DNA of 64,000 bases from an uncultured Opitutales bacterium (GCA_943789375.1 CALSTX010000012.1:1-64000), one strand, 5' to 3'; shown: positions 26,112-34,929, counted from the first letter of the stretch. A program made the numbers and translations. Notes: a model not told the origin generated them from the letters alone.

Positions 26112-26927
26112 TTATTTGAGAGATGAGGAAGCACGATAGGTAATAAATTCTTCAGCACTGGAAAAGCCTTCAGGGAAAGTAAGGATTTCAGCACATTCGT
26201 CATCCACGAGTAATGTGTGCTCAAAGTGAGCCGATGGCATTCCGTCTACGGCAAGGGCTGTCCAACCATCCGGACCCATACGAATTTGCGGTTTTTTCAT
26301 ATTTACCATGGGCTCTATGCAAATGGCCATTCCCTTGCGGAATTTTGGACCTGTGCCCGCTTTCCCAAAGTTTGGAACCTGTGGCTCTTCATGCAAAGAG
26401 CGCCCCACACCATGACCGACAAAGTTGGTAATAACCGCAAAGCCGGCGGCCTCGACATGTTGTTGCACGGCTGCAGACACATCTCCCACCCGGTTTTTGT
26501 GTAAAGCTTGCTTGATTCCTTCATACATCGACTCCTCGGCTACCCGGAGCAGTCTTTCAATGTCAGACGAAACTTTACCGACAGAAATAGTACGACAATT
26601 ATCCCCAATCATTCCATCTTCCCGAATACATACATCGACGGAAATGATATCGCCATCCTTCAATACCCGGTCTTCCACACCTATGCCATGAACAATTTCA
26701 TCATTCACGGACAAGCATGTGTAGGATGGAAAAATTTTGTTACCTGATCGGTACCCTTTACATGCACTCTTTACTCCCATTTCCTTCATAATTTCGCCAC
26801 CAAGTTCATCGATCTCCAAGGTATTCATTCCCGACTTCACCGCACGGCAGAGACGGTCAAGGACGGTTGCTGCCGAGCGACCCGCCTTTCTCATTTTTTC
26901 TTTATCCTTGAAGCTTTTACATATCAC
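26112..26927 (-). CDS. map: Methionine aminopeptidase, type I
   Basis: A 271-residue enzyme that removes the initiator Met from nascent proteins. The metal ligands appear in order: Asp in ISVDVCIREDG, Asp in GDNCRTISVG, His in GHGVGRSLHEEPQ, and the Glu pair in CIEPM and the final HFEHTLLV block. Only a GTG start (26927) fits, giving the normal N-terminus (KSFKDKEKMRKAGR). No N-terminal zinc-finger extension is present. It lies 65 bp downstream of the SBF-like transporter gene. Confidence 0.95.
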   Translation of the reverse strand: MICKSFKDKEKMRKAGRSAATVLDRLCRAVKSGMNTLEIDELGGEIMKEMGVKSACKGYRSGNKIFPSYTCLSVNDEIVHGIGVEDRVLKDGDIISVDVCIREDGMIGDNCRTISVGKVSSDIERLLRVAEESMYEGIKQALHKNRVGDVSAAVQQHVEAAGFAVITNFVGHGVGRSLHEEPQVPNFGKAGTGPKFRKGMAICIEPMVNMKKPQIRMGPDGWTALAVDGMPSAHFEHTLLVDDECAEILTFPEGFSSAEEFITYRASSSLK

Positions 26928-26992
26928 AAAACTTTCATCCCCGAAAAACCAACTTCATTCAACCCTAAAGCGCTAAAGTGAAAAACTTCCCC

Positions 26993-27982
26993 TTATTTTG
27001 ATTCTCTTTTTAAGAGATGAAGGATGGGGAAACCCAAGAGTAATTGAATGAAGTGAAAAAGGATGAGCGGAAAAACCCAGAAAACAAAAGCCTGGCATTC
27101 AGCACCCCCTAAAATCTGTATCATAGGCAACCCAGTTGCTAATGATTTCTGGGTAACGCAAAAAAAAGCAGAAACTCTTCTCTCCCGGTTCATCTCTGCC
27201 CCCTGTGACCAAAGCCAAGCAAAGATTGCCAAAGCCCCCCATCCAAGACTAAGGGGCAGAAGTAATTCTCCAAATAATTGCAGGCAAATCTGAGCGTCCA
27301 CTTGAGAAAGGACTTGGCCCATGGCAAGATAAGCAAGCCATGCTATACAGATTAGCGGTACATTTCCAATAATCCATTTCCCCCACGATTTGCTGGCGAA
27401 GCAAGGATGTCTCTGCGCAATCCACCACCCGATCATAATGGGAATTACGGTAAAACAAATAATTTTGGGCAGGGAGAGTCCGATAAGGTCTACGATTCGG
27501 GTACCATATAAATCTGTAAGGTCTCCCTGCAAATAAACCCACGCAAAAAAAACAATAACAGGCCCAAGCAAGTTGGACAGGGTCGCTTGCCCCAAGGTAA
27601 AGCCAGGATCCCCGCCTGCCTTCTCACTAAACACGACAGAACTTGCAATCGTAGTGGGCAAACAGGCCAGTAAAATAAAAGGCGGCAACCATTGCGGGGT
27701 AAGTAAGTCGAAAAACCAAGCACATAAGACAATCAAAGCAGGGCCAAGAAATATACCCACCTGTACCCTGATTGTATGCCCAGGTTGATGCCAAATCTTA
27801 AAAAGCTCAGTCCGCTTCATTTTATAGCCCTGCAGGAAAAAGATGAGAATGATAGCGGCATGGTTAAAAATCCCTCCACCCCACTGACCAAAAACATTAG
27901 CAGAATCTTTGGAGAACCACGCCAAGGTAAGACTCGAAGCAAGCAGAATTGAAAAACCCAGCCCATTTGGAAAAACTCGCAT
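26993..27982 (-). CDS. Bile acid:sodium symporter (SBF-like) family transporter
   Basis: A 329-residue protein with about nine to ten hydrophobic helices. The segments LLACLPTTIASSVVFSEKAGGDPG and ATLSNLLGP correspond to the conserved crossover regions of the SBF-like (DUF4137/ YfeH-type) carriers. Such proteins move organic anions with sodium; the substrate cannot be inferred. It is divergent from the folate cluster, with 57 bp between the two start codons. Confidence 0.88.
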   Translation of the reverse strand: MRVFPNGLGFSILLASSLTLAWFSKDSANVFGQWGGGIFNHAAIILIFFLQGYKMKRTELFKIWHQPGHTIRVQVGIFLGPALIVLCAWFFDLLTPQWLPPFILLACLPTTIASSVVFSEKAGGDPGFTLGQATLSNLLGPVIVFFAWVYLQGDLTDLYGTRIVDLIGLSLPKIICFTVIPIMIGWWIAQRHPCFASKSWGKWIIGNVPLICIAWLAYLAMGQVLSQVDAQICLQLFGELLLPLSLGWGALAIFAWLWSQGAEMNRERRVSAFFCVTQKSLATGLPMIQILGGAECQAFVFWVFPLILFHFIQLLLGFPILHLLKRESK

Positions 27983-28039
27983 CTCGCCTATCTCTTGTTT
28001 AGAACTTTCACTTTTACCGATTTAGCCCCATACCTTTTC

Positions 28040-28714
28040 ATGAATTCGAAATACCGCCTGCTTACTGTGGATGCCGCTGGCACCCTCATTCGACCATGGC
28101 CATCTGTGGGTGCAGTTTATGCCCAAACGGCCCGTGAACATGGACTTATTGTTGAAGATGAAGAAATTGATACCCGTTTCTACAAAATTTTTGGGCAAAC
28201 GCAAAAGAACAAAAAAAGTACGATGGGAGCAGAGAAAGATTTTTGGCGTTCTGTTGTTTGTGAAACCTTTCAACCTTACGGCACAGAAAAACAACTCCAT
28301 CCCATTTTTGAAAAACTCTGGGATTTATTTGCCCACGGTGATCACTGGAAACTGGCTGAGGGGGCAAAAACCACCTTACAAACATTACGAAACCGAGGGT
28401 ATGAAATTGCTCTGCTATCCAACAACGACACCAGGCTGAGGCAAGTTATTACTGAACTCGGGATCACCTCTCTTTTTGATCAAATTTTCATTTCGGCTGA
28501 AATCGGTTATGAAAAACCGGATACCGAAATCTTTCGGCATGTGGAAACATCTATGCATAGAAAGCCCCAAGAGATTTTGCATATCGGCGACAGTCATTCT
28601 CGAGATTTTGAAGGAGCCTTATCTGCGGGCTGGTCTGCCTTGCTCTTTGGGAAGCCGAAAATTGAAGACAATCAAATCCTGAGCTTTCCTGAACTACTCG
28701 ACCATCTTCCATGA
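28040..28714 (+). CDS. HAD-superfamily hydrolase (HDHD3/REG-2-like), first gene of the folate cluster
   Basis: A protein of 224 residues from the ATG at 28040; an in-frame TTG 45 bases upstream adds a stretch unlike the family. Motif I is VDAAGTL: the nucleophile Asp11 is present but the usual acid/base Asp two residues later is Ala, as in REG-2/HDHD3-type and phosphonatase-type HADs. Motif II (LLSNND), the motif III Lys (EIGYEKPD) and motif IV (HIGDSHSRDFEGA) are intact. The stop overlaps the pabB start by four bases. A role in removing phosphate from a pterin intermediate is conceivable from context only. Confidence 0.82.
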   Translation: MNSKYRLLTVDAAGTLIRPWPSVGAVYAQTAREHGLIVEDEEIDTRFYKIFGQTQKNKKSTMGAEKDFWRSVVCETFQPYGTEKQLHPIFEKLWDLFAHGDHWKLAEGAKTTLQTLRNRGYEIALLSNNDTRLRQVITELGITSLFDQIFISAEIGYEKPDTEIFRHVETSMHRKPQEILHIGDSHSRDFEGALSAGWSALLFGKPKIEDNQILSFPELLDHLP

Positions 28715-29964
28715 TTACGGTTTCAAACCCGATTTCCATAAGCTTGCTTGAGGCAGTTACCGACAAGCACCTTGTAATCCATACCGAGAAAGACCACATC
28801 GTCGCTTATTTCGACTTCGACGAAATCCTTCTTCCTCACCACCAGGAAACTTCTACTTTTTTTGATCAAGTAAAATGCCCTGCTGATATCCCAAACAATT
28901 CCCTCAGTTTTTCTGGGTGGGTTGGCTTTTTGGGCTATGAGTTTCTTGCCTCGAACCTGGGCATTAAACTGCATTCCAAGAAAGACCTGGATTTACCCGA
29001 CGGTTGGTTTGGCCGGCCCGGTTCTCTCATCCGCTTTTTCTCTGCTCACACCATCATTGAATCGTGTTCGGAAACCAGAGAAGATGAAATCAGGACCACT
29101 CTTAGTAGTGCCAGGCTTTCAAGTGCTGAACCTACAGGTGGTGCTTCCAGTCGCCCGATTACCTGCAACCTAGATTTTGCTAACTACAAGGAAATTTTTG
29201 AGCAAGCAAGGGAAGCCATTCTTGATGGAGAAACCTACCAAATTAAAATTTCTCAACGCTTTGAAGGTTTCCCCAAAACGAGCCCCCTACACGCATTTTT
29301 GAAATTACGCAGCAGTAACCCAGCCCCCGAAGCTTTTCTTCTACAAACCCCTGACTTTTCGATCATTAGTTGTTCTCCGGAAGTGGTCATTGAAAAGAAA
29401 GGCTCCCAGATTATTACCAGACCCATTGGTGGGACTTACCAGCGGGACCATGCTTCTCAGGATGGCTCAGTTATCGAATGTTTTTTACGAGACACCAAAG
29501 AAGTTGCAGAGCACAACATGCTGGTCGACTTAGAGCGCAATGATTTGTCTACCATCTGCCTCCCGGGAACCGTACAGATTGATCGATTCCGGGAAGTCGA
29601 AAGTTACTCTCACTTGCATCATCTTGTATCGACAATCTCGGGCACCCTCCGTCCTCAGCAAAGCCTGCAAGACATCATTCGGGCAATGCTACCAGGCGGT
29701 AGTATAACTGGTTGCCCGAAGATTCGAACCATGGAATGGATTGACCGCCTCGAACCTTGCTTTCGGGGACCTTACACCGGGAGCTTTGGGACAATTGAGG
29801 ATGGGGGAAATATCCGCCTCAACTTAATCATACGCTCCATGATTAGAATCAAGGAAAAGGCTTTTATACAAGCTGGAGGGGGTATTGTGGTAGAATCCAC
29901 ACCCGAATATGAATTTAATGAAAACCGGATCAAGGCCCAGGCCCTCCTCGACCTGCTTCAATGA
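28711..29964 (+). CDS. pabB: Aminodeoxychorismate synthase component I (PabB-like, chorismate-binding)
   Basis: A 417-residue chorismate-utilising enzyme. Recognised blocks are GWVGFLGYEF (67-78 region), ILDGETYQIKISQRF (170-184), PIGGT at 238-242, VDLERNDLS (272-280), the SYSHLHHLVSTISGTL block and PGGSITGCPK (328-337). In E. coli PabB the motif is PIKGT with a catalytic Lys, and in anthranilate synthase it is PIAGT; here the residue is Gly240. The context with pabA, pabC and folP argues for 4-amino-4-deoxychorismate production, while the missing Lys leaves anthranilate synthesis possible. Four-base overlaps join it to the genes on both sides. Confidence 0.88.
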   Translation: MITVSNPISISLLEAVTDKHLVIHTEKDHIVAYFDFDEILLPHHQETSTFFDQVKCPADIPNNSLSFSGWVGFLGYEFLASNLGIKLHSKKDLDLPDGWFGRPGSLIRFFSAHTIIESCSETREDEIRTTLSSARLSSAEPTGGASSRPITCNLDFANYKEIFEQAREAILDGETYQIKISQRFEGFPKTSPLHAFLKLRSSNPAPEAFLLQTPDFSIISCSPEVVIEKKGSQIITRPIGGTYQRDHASQDGSVIECFLRDTKEVAEHNMLVDLERNDLSTICLPGTVQIDRFREVESYSHLHHLVSTISGTLRPQQSLQDIIRAMLPGGSITGCPKIRTMEWIDRLEPCFRGPYTGSFGTIEDGGNIRLNLIIRSMIRIKEKAFIQAGGGIVVESTPEYEFNENRIKAQALLDLLQ

Positions 29965-30548
29965 TTTTACTCGTCGACCATCAAGATTCCTTTACCCGGA
30001 ACCTAGAGCATTTGTTAACTCGTTTTGATAGCGTGGAAGTGCGAGACCGATTGTCCTTACCTGCCAACTTGGTAAACTCCGCAAGTTTAATTGTACTCTC
30101 TCCCGGGCCGGGTACTCCCTCAGATTATCCTGAAACGCTGGAGTTCACCGAAAAAGTTAAAGGCAAAACTCCGCTCCTTGGAATATGCCTAGGTTTTCAA
30201 TTACTCCTTCAAGCTGAAGGAGCAAGAATTGTACGCCAGGCTCAAGTCCTTCATGGGGTTGAAACCGAAATTGCAACCGTCCAAAACTCCAGGACCTATC
30301 GAGGATTACCCCCCTTACTTCGAGTGGGTCGTTATCATTCCCTGCAAGTTGAACACCGAAGTCTCGGTGAATTGCCAACCAGTATTCAAATTACCGCCCA
30401 CGATCCTATCCGAAAAGTTCCAGTTTCATTTGAAGACTTGAAGAGAAAACTCTTTGGCTTGCAGTATCATCCTGAATCCTTTCTAACCAGTGAAGGAACT
30501 AGATTGATCGAAAATATCCATCATGCTTGCTTGGACGAAATCGGGTAA
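29961..30548 (+). CDS. pabA: Aminodeoxychorismate/anthranilate synthase glutamine amidotransferase
   Basis: A 195-residue class I glutamine amidotransferase. The catalytic triad is Cys76 (GICLGFQ), His170 and Glu172 (QYHPES), and the oxyanion region is LSPGPGTPSDY. It should supply ammonia to the PabB-like protein encoded directly upstream, with which it overlaps by four bases. Its 3' end overlaps pabC by 26 bases. The sequence alone does not separate PabA from TrpG. Confidence 0.92.
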   Translation: MILLVDHQDSFTRNLEHLLTRFDSVEVRDRLSLPANLVNSASLIVLSPGPGTPSDYPETLEFTEKVKGKTPLLGICLGFQLLLQAEGARIVRQAQVLHGVETEIATVQNSRTYRGLPPLLRVGRYHSLQVEHRSLGELPTSIQITAHDPIRKVPVSFEDLKRKLFGLQYHPESFLTSEGTRLIENIHHACLDEIG

Positions 30549-31293
30549 TCCCATTGAACACCCCACGCCCTGGGGTTGCCACGGTGTGTTCTCAACCCTC
30601 CGGGTATTACCAAAGCATAATGTTCTCTTTAAAAAACAACACCTCCAACGAATCTTAGAAAATGCGGACACTCTTGGGCTTCCATGGGTTCCCAGACTCG
30701 ATGAGCTTAACAGCCGACTGGAAGAGTACCTGCAGAAGTTGCAAGAAGACGAAGATAAATTACTGCGCATCTGCCTACTGGAAGACTGCCTTGGGTTATC
30801 AGTACGCCCAGCCCTGTCTGATGGAAAACCAGTAGAAGGCTGGCTGCTACCTTACCGAAGACCCGATCCCACCATTAAATGCACTGCAGAGAAAAATCTC
30901 TATGGGAAGTTAACTGAATTAGAAATCACACGCGAAGACTGGATCATCATGGATCCAAAAGATAATGAACTTCGAGAAACTGCGACCTCAAACCTGATCT
31001 TTGTCAAAGATAACAACCTGCTCATACCCGACAAAAATATTCTTTTGGGCATTACGCTTCAAAACCTGATCCCCTATTTGAAAATAAGTTTCTCGATCTC
31101 TCGGGGTATTCCTCAGGATCAACACATTGCAGAGTTCGATGAAATCCTTCTTTGTGGTACCGGTCGAGGCGTTGCCCCTCTTGAGAAAATCTCCGAGCTT
31201 GGGTGGTCCATGAATGGCCGAGAAAATTTCTTCAAGATTCGCTCACTTTATGAGGAAATGATAACATCTAAAGATGCCAAATTATCAATTTAA
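30523..31293 (+). CDS. pabC: Aminodeoxychorismate lyase (class IV PLP enzyme)
   Basis: A 256-residue fold-type IV PLP enzyme that releases p-aminobenzoate and pyruvate from aminodeoxychorismate. The N-terminal GVFSTLRV and HLQRILENADTLGL match the family's G-x-F-E-T-x-R and H-x-x-R-L blocks. The segment ELRETATSNLIFV corresponds to the conserved E-x-x-x-S-N motif, and a Lys near residue 128-132 (NLYGKLTE) is the likely PLP Schiff-base residue. It overlaps pabA by 26 bp and folP by 20 bp. A branched-chain or D-amino-acid transaminase is the alternative, but the operon supports pabC. Confidence 0.85.
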   Translation: MLAWTKSGNPIEHPTPWGCHGVFSTLRVLPKHNVLFKKQHLQRILENADTLGLPWVPRLDELNSRLEEYLQKLQEDEDKLLRICLLEDCLGLSVRPALSDGKPVEGWLLPYRRPDPTIKCTAEKNLYGKLTELEITREDWIIMDPKDNELRETATSNLIFVKDNNLLIPDKNILLGITLQNLIPYLKISFSISRGIPQDQHIAEFDEILLCGTGRGVAPLEKISELGWSMNGRENFFKIRSLYEEMITSKDAKLSI

Positions 31294-32095
31294 TGGCGCC
31301 AGCCTTAAACTTGAATACCCAGCGGTAATGGGGATTCTTAACCTAACGCCTGACTCATTTAGTGATGGCGGTGAATTTATCGACCCCAAGACCGCCATCG
31401 AACATGCCTGGCTTATGATTGACCAGGGTGCCCAGATCATTGATATCGGAGCAGAAAGCACCCGCCCGGGCAGTGAACCAGTAAGCGAAAAGGAAGAGCT
31501 TCGCCGTATCCTCCCTGTTCTTGAAAACCTTCCCAAAAATGAATTTATCATATCTTTGGATACAACCAAGCCGGTGGTTGCTAAGGCAGGACTGGAGGCA
31601 GGTGCTCACATCATTAATGATGTTTCCGGAGGATCTGCCCAACTTTTACACTTAGCATCTGAATACAGTGCGGGGTTTATTGCTATGCACACACAAGGCA
31701 TCCCCAAGTCGATGCAAAAAAATCCTCAATACCAAGATGTGGTCGAAGAAGTTAAAAGGTTTTTCTCCCAACGAAAAATAGAATTCAATAAGCTGCCCTT
31801 GCCAAGGTTATGGATTGATCCAGGTATAGGCTTTGGCAAAACCCTGGAGCACAATCTTCTTTTATTGAGGGACATTGACCAGTTCATTGACCCCGCTTGG
31901 GGCGTACTCTTAGGCTCTTCAAGGAAGTCATGGATAGATCAGCTGTGTACAGCACCCTCCCCCCTTGACCGGCTTGGTGGTTCTATCGCATCTGCAATAG
32001 ATGCGGTATCAAAAGGAGTGGAAATCCTTCGAGTCCATGATGTGCAGGAAACGGTACAGGCAGTTAAGGTTTCAAGGATTCTCCAAAAAGATTGA
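31274..32095 (+). CDS. folP: Dihydropteroate synthase
   Basis: A 273-residue TIM-barrel enzyme that joins p-aminobenzoate to dihydropterin pyrophosphate. The signature GILNLTPDSFSDGG lies at about 20-33, followed by DIGAESTRPGSEPVS, SLDTTKP, IINDVSGG and WIDPGIGFGKTLEHN. The end RVHDVQETVQA is the normal family terminus (R-V-H-D-V). It overlaps the end of pabC by 20 bp. It is the target enzyme of sulfonamides in other bacteria. Confidence 0.95.
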   Translation: MPNYQFNGASLKLEYPAVMGILNLTPDSFSDGGEFIDPKTAIEHAWLMIDQGAQIIDIGAESTRPGSEPVSEKEELRRILPVLENLPKNEFIISLDTTKPVVAKAGLEAGAHIINDVSGGSAQLLHLASEYSAGFIAMHTQGIPKSMQKNPQYQDVVEEVKRFFSQRKIEFNKLPLPRLWIDPGIGFGKTLEHNLLLLRDIDQFIDPAWGVLLGSSRKSWIDQLCTAPSPLDRLGGSIASAIDAVSKGVEILRVHDVQETVQAVKVSRILQKD

Positions 32096-32125
32096 AATTT
32101 CCTACTCTACTTAGTAAAGAAAAAT

Positions 32126-33178
32126 ATGTCTTTCATAAAATTTCTAACGCTGGCTTACATTACTTCTTTCTTCCCTTTTCTAATTGAAGCAAAAACTGCA
32201 ACTCTTAAAATATATTCACCGCTAATCGACTACGAAGCTTTGTTTCGGGAGGATGATGCTCAACTGCTTAGTTACAATCTCTTAGACGCTGGAATTCAAA
32301 ATAATGAAGTTAGAGTTTCAGGCTCGATGATGATCCAAGGAGTTTACGCTACCTTCACAGGTAACTTCACATCTCCCTTCACAAGCATAGATAATAATTT
32401 AAATGGGATCTATGATTTTTTTGAAATTAACAATAATTTCAGGATTGATGTGACAGGCTCAGCCTCCTACTCCCTACAAGGATACGGTAATTTCAACGCT
32501 AATATTTTTGCGTCGATTTCCCGTATAACTGGTCAGCATTCATTTAACCTTAATGAAACCGTAACGGTCCAATCTTCAAGCATTGACGGTATTTACCCCG
32601 GGCAAACTGAATATATTTCTGAATCTTTAACCGCGGTACATGCACTAGGCACAATCTATTACGATGAAGACCAAAGAACTTACACTTATAGTTTAGGTCA
32701 TCATGGAACTAGTGGAACTGCATCAGGATCTGGTACCTACCAAGTGAATTCGGATTCATCGATTGCTTTTTCAGAGCTTTCATTTCCAAGTATTAACGAC
32801 GATACATTCGGGAGTACATTTCCTGCATTATCAAAAAAAACACTAATCTCTACATTGACCATCCCATACATTGAATCGAATAAATTTCATGTTATGACAA
32901 CTATTCAAGATGTTCCATACTTCATCATTATTGAAGATAACAACGATGTTAACTCAGACAACAAACCAGATCTTCTCACTTTCAAGCAAGCAGGTGTTGA
33001 GACTATTGATTTAAATGGATGGAATTATCATGCTTGGCCATGGATATTTAATGTGCAGGATCAAGACTGGCTTTATTATCACTTTGCTGACACGGATTGG
33101 TTAGTATGGAGAAACAAGACACTATCTTGGCTCAGGTTCAATCCCAGTACCAGTTCTTGGGGCTCTTTATCCTTATAA
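32126..33178 (+). CDS. Secreted protein of unknown function with W-rich C-terminus, inside folate cluster
   Basis: A 350-residue protein with a clear signal peptide (FLTLAYITSFFPFLIEA). The body is rich in Ser, Thr, Asn and Tyr and reads as beta-strand-like. It ends in an aromatic stretch with WNYHAWPWIFN, DWLYYHF, DWLVW and SWLRF. That tail follows the same style as the giant repeat protein at 1-3468, with a local match between WPWIFN...DWLYY here and WPFLYS...SWLYF there. It lies 30 bp after folP and 22 bp before folB on the same strand, so it is probably co-transcribed with folate genes despite an unrelated, exported nature. The function is not known. Confidence 0.8.
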   Translation: MSFIKFLTLAYITSFFPFLIEAKTATLKIYSPLIDYEALFREDDAQLLSYNLLDAGIQNNEVRVSGSMMIQGVYATFTGNFTSPFTSIDNNLNGIYDFFEINNNFRIDVTGSASYSLQGYGNFNANIFASISRITGQHSFNLNETVTVQSSSIDGIYPGQTEYISESLTAVHALGTIYYDEDQRTYTYSLGHHGTSGTASGSGTYQVNSDSSIAFSELSFPSINDDTFGSTFPALSKKTLISTLTIPYIESNKFHVMTTIQDVPYFIIIEDNNDVNSDNKPDLLTFKQAGVETIDLNGWNYHAWPWIFNVQDQDWLYYHFADTDWLVWRNKTLSWLRFNPSTSSWGSLSL

Positions 33179-33200
33179 TTCCTCTTTAAGGCTTTGTACA

Positions 33201-33551
33201 ATGGGAAAGATTATACTGAAAGAAATTGAAGTGATGGCTCGCATCGGGCTATTGGAAGAAGAGCAATATGCACCGCAAGACCTGAGGGTATCGCTAGAAC
33301 TTTCTTACAATTTTGAAAATATTCGTGAAACCGATGATATATCTCTGGGTATCGATTATTGTGATGTGGTTTCATCGGTTCGTGAATTTTGCTCATCCTA
33401 TGATGGAAAAACACTAGAACGCTTTGCTCACTTACTTTCGATTCGGCTCAAAGAAGGATTCCCCCTAGATCACATAAAACTTACGGTTGACAAGCCACGC
33501 TACACGAAAAAATTGGGCCTTCGTGAAATTCAAGTCGAAGTTGAACGCTGA
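33201..33551 (+). CDS. folB: Dihydroneopterin aldolase
   Basis: A 116-residue tetrahydropterin-fold enzyme that cleaves dihydroneopterin to 6-hydroxymethyl-dihydropterin. It has VMARIGLLEEEQYAPQDL (family: G-x-x-x-x-E-x-x-x-x-Q), DISLGIDYCDV, LERFAHLLS and a closing VDKPRYTKKLG block. The conserved catalytic Lys and Glu positions are kept. It follows the secreted protein gene by 22 bp, and its last codons overlap folK. Confidence 0.92.
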   Translation: MGKIILKEIEVMARIGLLEEEQYAPQDLRVSLELSYNFENIRETDDISLGIDYCDVVSSVREFCSSYDGKTLERFAHLLSIRLKEGFPLDHIKLTVDKPRYTKKLGLREIQVEVER

Positions 33552-34044
33552 CATTTATCTCGGCCTTGGGGCAAACCTTGGCGTTCCCCGTGAAACTTTC
33601 GAGCTCGCCTTGGCTCTCGTGGCAAGGTTTGCCAAAATTCGTAAAGTTTCCAAGTTATACAAATCTTCCCCTTTCGGCTTTTCTGACCAGCCTCCATTTG
33701 TAAATGCAGCAGCTCAAATTTCCACTTCCCTGGAGCCTTTGGAGTTACTTTCCAAACTTCAATTTATCGAAGGGGCTCTAGGCAAAGAAGTCATCAGGGA
33801 GAATGGGCCCCGAGTTATTGACCTTGATCTCCTCATCTACGGTGACCGAGTGATAGAAGAGCAAAACTTAACAGTACCCCACCCTGGCATTCTTACCCGA
33901 GACTTTGTACTCCGGCCACTGCTCGATATAAAACCCGATTTTGCCCACCCATTGTGGAAGCCAAAAACAATGAAGTCCGCACTAGGCGGACTTCAAGAAA
34001 AGTTTATCAGGGAAAGCCCTGAAGAGTGGGATTTTAAATTATAA
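33541..34044 (+). CDS. folK: 2-amino-4-hydroxy-6-hydroxymethyldihydropteridine pyrophosphokinase
   Basis: A 167-residue enzyme that pyrophosphorylates hydroxymethyl-dihydropterin for FolP. The N-terminus IYLGLGANLG, the block SKLYKSSPFGFSDQPPFVNAAAQ and GPRVIDLDLLIYGD with VPHPGILTRDFVLRPL are all typical. No ATG is available; the TTG at 33541 inside the end of folB gives the canonical N-terminus, while the TTG at 33487 would add 18 non-family residues. It ends 4 bp before the convergent BI-1 gene. Confidence 0.92.
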   Translation: MNADIYLGLGANLGVPRETFELALALVARFAKIRKVSKLYKSSPFGFSDQPPFVNAAAQISTSLEPLELLSKLQFIEGALGKEVIRENGPRVIDLDLLIYGDRVIEEQNLTVPHPGILTRDFVLRPLLDIKPDFAHPLWKPKTMKSALGGLQEKFIRESPEEWDFKL

Positions 34045-34048
34045 CCAA

Positions 34049-34765
34049 TCAATCATCCCCACCACCACCCAAGCTCATTAAGACTTGGAGGATGTAAAAG
34101 AATAAAAGGGCAACGGATGCAAAAAGGGAAAGGGCGGCAGCCACATGCTGGTCAGTTCGATATTGGTGAAGTATATTGGAGGTGGTGTAGAGAACTGAAC
34201 CTGCGGCAAAAAGAACCATAACCAAGGCAAATACAAGCCCGAGAGAGAATCCAAAGATCATGCTGCATATGATAAATCCTAAGGCAACAAATCCTCCGAT
34301 TGATAAAATACTACCCATAAAAGAAAAATCTTTCTTGGTTATAAAAACCGTGGCAGTAATTCCACCGACAAGGAGAAGGGTCATCAACCCCGCTGTTTGA
34401 ATAAGTCCAGCACCAGCATAAAAGGTGGCGATAAAGAGTAGGGGTAAAAAGACAATCGCTTCGGCGATCACGAAAAGACCAAGCCCTAAATACTGCATTT
34501 GCTGGGAAGTTTGAGACAAGGCTAATTTATTGGCGATATAACTCACTCCCATAAATAAACCGATTACAACCAGCCAACTCATTCCGCCTGTCATACTTGA
34601 TGCCAATTTTGCGGCAAAAGGGGAATGCACAAGATAATATTCAACGGCAATGAAGCCAAGGATTGCCACCGCTAAATGCGAGTAGGTACGGCGAATAAAA
34701 GCAGCCCGTTCTGTGGACGAGCTATTAGCGACTGAATCAGAAAGTTTATATACTTGTTCTCTCAT
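34049..34765 (-). CDS. Bax inhibitor-1/YccA family membrane protein
   Basis: A protein of about 238 residues with seven hydrophobic segments. The N-terminus ERAAFIRRTYSHLA and the pairs of glycine-rich helices (SIGGFVALGFIICSMIFGF) fit the BI-1/YccA family. I choose the ATG at 34765 because the upstream in-frame extension is basic and has no family match. Some members are calcium-leak channels or modulate FtsH; the role of this one is not known. It ends in GGGGDD. Confidence 0.85.
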   Translation of the reverse strand: MREQVYKLSDSVANSSSTERAAFIRRTYSHLAVAILGFIAVEYYLVHSPFAAKLASSMTGGMSWLVVIGLFMGVSYIANKLALSQTSQQMQYLGLGLFVIAEAIVFLPLLFIATFYAGAGLIQTAGLMTLLLVGGITATVFITKKDFSFMGSILSIGGFVALGFIICSMIFGFSLGLVFALVMVLFAAGSVLYTTSNILHQYRTDQHVAAALSLFASVALLFFYILQVLMSLGGGGDD

Positions 34766-34929
34766 GTGGAAATATTCTTTGTTAATTAATATGAATTGTT
34801 TCTTCCTACACAATGATTCGAAATTATTTTTTTTCAAGAACCTTCGATTTATTACTACTTCTTTGATAACATAAATGGTAGACAAAATTCTCAGAAACCC
34901 ATCTCCTTAGGGACTCAACTTCATTCTTC

